From Piper betle (lineage: Eukaryota > Streptophyta > Magnoliopsida > Piperales > Piperaceae), in the NCBI GenBank assembly GCA_033002965.1, contig JAURVB010012932.1, positions 1 to 64,000 on the forward strand: a stretch of DNA of 64,000 nt, given 5' to 3'. The notes beneath the pieces were generated by a model. The model had not been told where the DNA came from, searched no databases, and was given only the letters and a program-made list of their open reading frames with translations. Positions 61,107 through 64,000 of this stretch are shown here, one piece after another. The position numbers and the translations under genes were made by a program. The number at the start of each line of letters is the position of its first letter. Positions within the stretch are counted from its first letter, which is position 1.

Positions 61107-64000
61107 ATGGGAAGCTATCCTTCAAGTTGGCTTCCTTGTCTTGCCTTTTCTCTTATTCTCCTACATCAACCAACGAATGCTTTGGCTTTGAATTACACTA
61201 CATTCCGTAGACAGGTTTCACCACTAAGACTTGCTAGAATACAGAAACACTTGGATAAGATCAACAAGGCCTCCTTGAAGACCATTGAGGTAATCAAGCA
61301 AGGAACACCAGAATCAACTCTTTGTCATGTTTTCTGTCATTTCAATTAATGTTTGTGCAATTTGGATATTGAATTTTTGTTGTTCGAGCAGAGCCCAGAT
61401 GGGGATATCATAGATTGTGTACACAGACGACGTCAACCAGCTCTAGATCATCCGCTGCTGGGAAAGCATAAAATTCAGGTATGTTTAACACAATGGAGGT
61501 ATATATATATAGTAGGCACAAGCATCAATTCTACATAAATATTCTTAACGCATTCAAATGATCGCTGCTGTAGAGAGAGCCATCAGCAATGCCGAAAATC
61601 GGAAAGAAGCCGGAGACGAAGAAAAGCACCGGCGAGGTGAGAACATGGCAGACATGGCTAGGCAGTGGGCATTGTCCAAAAGGCACAGTACCCATAAGAA
61701 GAAGCTCCATAGACGACGTCCTAAGAGCTAAGTCCTTGTTCGACTATGGCAAGAAGCAACCCAGAAGGATTCCTCTTGCCAAGTTCGCTGAGCCACCGGA
61801 TGTTGTCAGTGGCAATGGACATGAGGTAATCTTTCTTCTTTAAGCAGTGCTTCCTCTCTGAAACACAATAACTTCATGCAATTTCCACCATTTTCGTGAC
61901 GGAGCTGGTCATGGCTGTGCAGTAGATGTCCTTGTGATCAGAGCTGCATAGCCGGCTCAGTTTTGAGTCCTGCATTGACCATCTAACTTCTTTAAATATT
62001 CAGAATTTGAAGCCACTGTTTTTAATGTGGCATAGGCCAACCACGTTGAACCTGATATATTACATATTATATTAAGTGTCCGTTGTGCTGGAATAAACAT
62101 AATTTAAATTAAAAAAATTTTTTATTTGAAATAAAAAATAAAATAAGCTGAAATAACATTAAAATTTTAAATTTTATTTTATATATTTAGATAATAAAAA
62201 ATAAGATAAAAATAAAATATGTTCACTTGCATTTCCACGAACATGTACTGCCTCTTACTTTTTTTAAAAAAAATTATTTTTTATACGAAAATATTATTTT
62301 GTAAAATTTTTATATAAACTTATTTTAACTGAAATTAAAATATTTTTTGACTAATTTTTAAGACATCTAAGTATTAAAAAATATATAACCTTTAAATTTC
62401 ACATTTTTCTACGTAATTTTAAGCCAACCAAACGAATTCCATGGCGCGTTCTTTTGAACTCATCTTAAGTATTCATATAATAAAAGTCAAGAAGATGCAC
62501 GGGCGTGTATATAATGGGTTCACAATCAGAATGTAGAGATGTAGCTGCATGATGGTTGGTTGGAAAACTACAGTTTGAGGGTGATGTGTTTAATTTGTTG
62601 AACAGCATGCAATTGCGTATACGGCATCATCAACAGAGATATATGGGGCCAAGGCGACGATAAACGTTTGGGACCCTGCAATAGAGGTTGCCAATGAGTT
62701 TAGCCTCTCACAGATCTGGATCCTATCTGGTTCTTTCGATGGCTCCGATCTCAATAGCATTGAAGCTGGTTGGCAGGTATTTACTCCCTTTCCTTCAGCA
62801 ACACAACCACCCAGAAGCTCCAATCTCACTGCTTTCATTGTTTTAATCAACTGCCAAGTATTTTCTATCCTTTTAAGACTTTGTATGTTCTTTTTAAATA
62901 TTCTTTCTGCGAAGTACTTGTATCTAGTTGATATCATTTCAACAAAGTTACCTCTTTCTCTTTAAATTTTTAAGCGCCAGTATTGATTTAATAAATAATT
63001 TTAGAAGTAAAGAAAGATGGTTTCTAAAGAATGAATTCTTCTAGTCAGGTCAGCCCGGAGCTATACGGCGACAGCAGGCCAAGATTGTTCACATATTGGA
63101 CGGTTAGATCTCACTCTCTAACAATTATATTCAATGCATTAATAATTTACAAGCTCAAGTTCCTATGCCACTCTTCCCCATGCAACAAGAAGCTTCCATG
63201 TTTCATGATAACTCAGACATAGGCATTTATGTGTTCGCTAGTGTACTTGGATTATTGTTGCGACTAAACAATTTATTTGAAGTTTACCGCTGTTATAATT
63301 TGTGTGCTTGTTCAACAGAGTGATTCATATCAAGCAACCGGCTGCTACAATCTCTTGTGCTCCGGGTTTGTACAAACCAACAAAGACATTGCCATTGGAG
63401 CAGCCATATCTCCTGTTTCTTCCTTCTCTGGCAGCCAATTTGACATCACAATCCTCATATGGAAGGTATTCTTTTCATGGCCATCGATCGTATATATCTT
63501 CCCCTACATGTGAATGTAAGCGTAATATTCTTTGGAAATAAAAAATCTACGCATAATATAAAGTAATTTAGGTTTAATGGTTGACAATTACCGCCTAGGA
63601 TTCTAACACTTGCATTAGAATATATTTCTGCATACTTCTCCTTTAAGCTAAAGAAACAAGGCAAATGTTTCAACAAAACAGGGCATCAGCCATTAGGCTT
63701 CCATTAAAATACAGGGAAAGCGGCTATTGCGCCTGCACTAGCGCCTCGGTGCTCTAGGCTCGCTCCTCCTCTTTCCTTTCAAACCAACGGTTAGTCAAAA
63801 CCCATTTGCAAACTTTCATGATCTAGGAATTCCAACTTGAAGCCTTGAATTTAAGGTCATGCACACTAGCAGTGGCCAAGACTTGAACAAGCATGTACAT
63901 GTATCAACAATCATTCTTATTAGTAAGTCAAACTCACTGTTTCTACGTAAGTTGTGCTTGACTTTAGAGAGCTGTACTAGTTGTAGTACTCATTGTGCTC
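61107..64000 (+). CDS. Neprosin-family (DUF239) secreted protein, 3' end beyond the window
   Basis: Neprosins are secreted glutamic peptidases or relatives, with an N-terminal activation peptide domain. Exons seen: 61107-61289, 61392-61478, 61574-61825, 62606-62776, 63051-63104, 63319-63465; all are phase 0 and open, giving 298 residues so far. I chose the ATG at 61107 because it opens a signal peptide ([20 protein letters not shown]). Then come [40 protein letters not shown] (activation domain), [39 protein letters not shown], the conserved [10 protein letters not shown] with a likely catalytic-region Glu, [17 protein letters not shown], and [14 protein letters not shown]. The last exon(s), which should follow LIWK, are not in 63466-64000, which I read as intron. 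Intron 3 contains a MITE-like element. Confidence 0.9.
62085..62432. mobile_element. MITE-like AT-rich element, copy 2, in intron 3 of the Neprosin gene
   Basis: It aligns by eye with 10970-11272 in the same orientation (see that entry for landmarks). The right end is followed by gccaaccaaacg. It lies wholly within the intron between 61826 and 62605 and should not disturb splicing. Ends are approximate. Confidence 0.4.

Noticed and set aside
1..64000. tRNA, rRNA, CRISPR or organelle-derived segments
   Set aside because: I scanned by eye for T-loop (GGTTCGA) and anticodon-arm patterns, rRNA cores and regular spaced repeats and found none convincing; the regular repeats are microsatellites or transposon parts.

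Overview
The window is nuclear DNA from a flowering plant. Genes are split by GT-AG introns, gene bodies are moderately GC-rich, and the spacers are very AT-rich and full of transposons. Several first exons and the single-exon MCTP gene are extremely GC-rich at third codon positions, and the LTR retrotransposons are chromovirus/Tekay-like. I infer a monocot, probably not a grass; the species is not identifiable by eye.

Layout. 1-219: the last bases of an LTR plus a fragment of a (TA)n-bounded GC-rich repeat. 932-3407 (+): plastid class I glutaredoxin (GRXS12/GRXC5 type), five exons, intact. 4352-8009 (-): ING1-type PHD-finger chromatin reader, seven exons, intact, convergent with the glutaredoxin. 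8.0-12.8 kb: AT-rich spacer with a MITE. 12877-14611 (+): GDSL lipase with two frame breaks. 18251-21470 (+): TH2, the TenA-HAD thiamine phosphate phosphatase, six exons, intact. 23135-23943 (-): AWPM-19/PM19-like membrane protein, intact, with ABRE-like sites upstream. 26666-28792 (+): phytocyanin with two frame breaks. 31.2-39.7 kb: a cluster of long-inverted-repeat (foldback) elements separated by (TA)n tracts, one of them split by a 2.8-kb solo LTR. 41452-44455 (+): QUIRKY-like MCTP with two frame breaks. 45322-49711 (-): SRD2/SNAPC3-like gene with many lesions. 50884-59096: a Ty3 chromovirus with 1.77/1.80-kb LTRs, flanked by an unusual 67-bp perfect duplication. 61107 to beyond the window end (+): Neprosin-family gene, six exons seen.

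The genes are ordinary, independent eukaryotic loci: redox, chromatin, thiamine metabolism, membrane stress protein, cell-wall or secreted proteins, plasmodesmal signalling and snRNA transcription. They do not form a pathway. The unusual material is the repeat fraction: (1) the foldback family built of a (TA)n border, a GTTGGAT palindrome, GC-rich arms and a CTCGAG-rich loop; (2) the long flank duplication around the chromovirus; (3) the recurrence of one-base frame breaks in otherwise well-conserved genes, which is either a set of pseudogenes or a signature of assembly indels.

All exon coordinates were built by hand from splice consensus, reading frame and remembered family conservation. No alignment, RNA evidence or database search was available.
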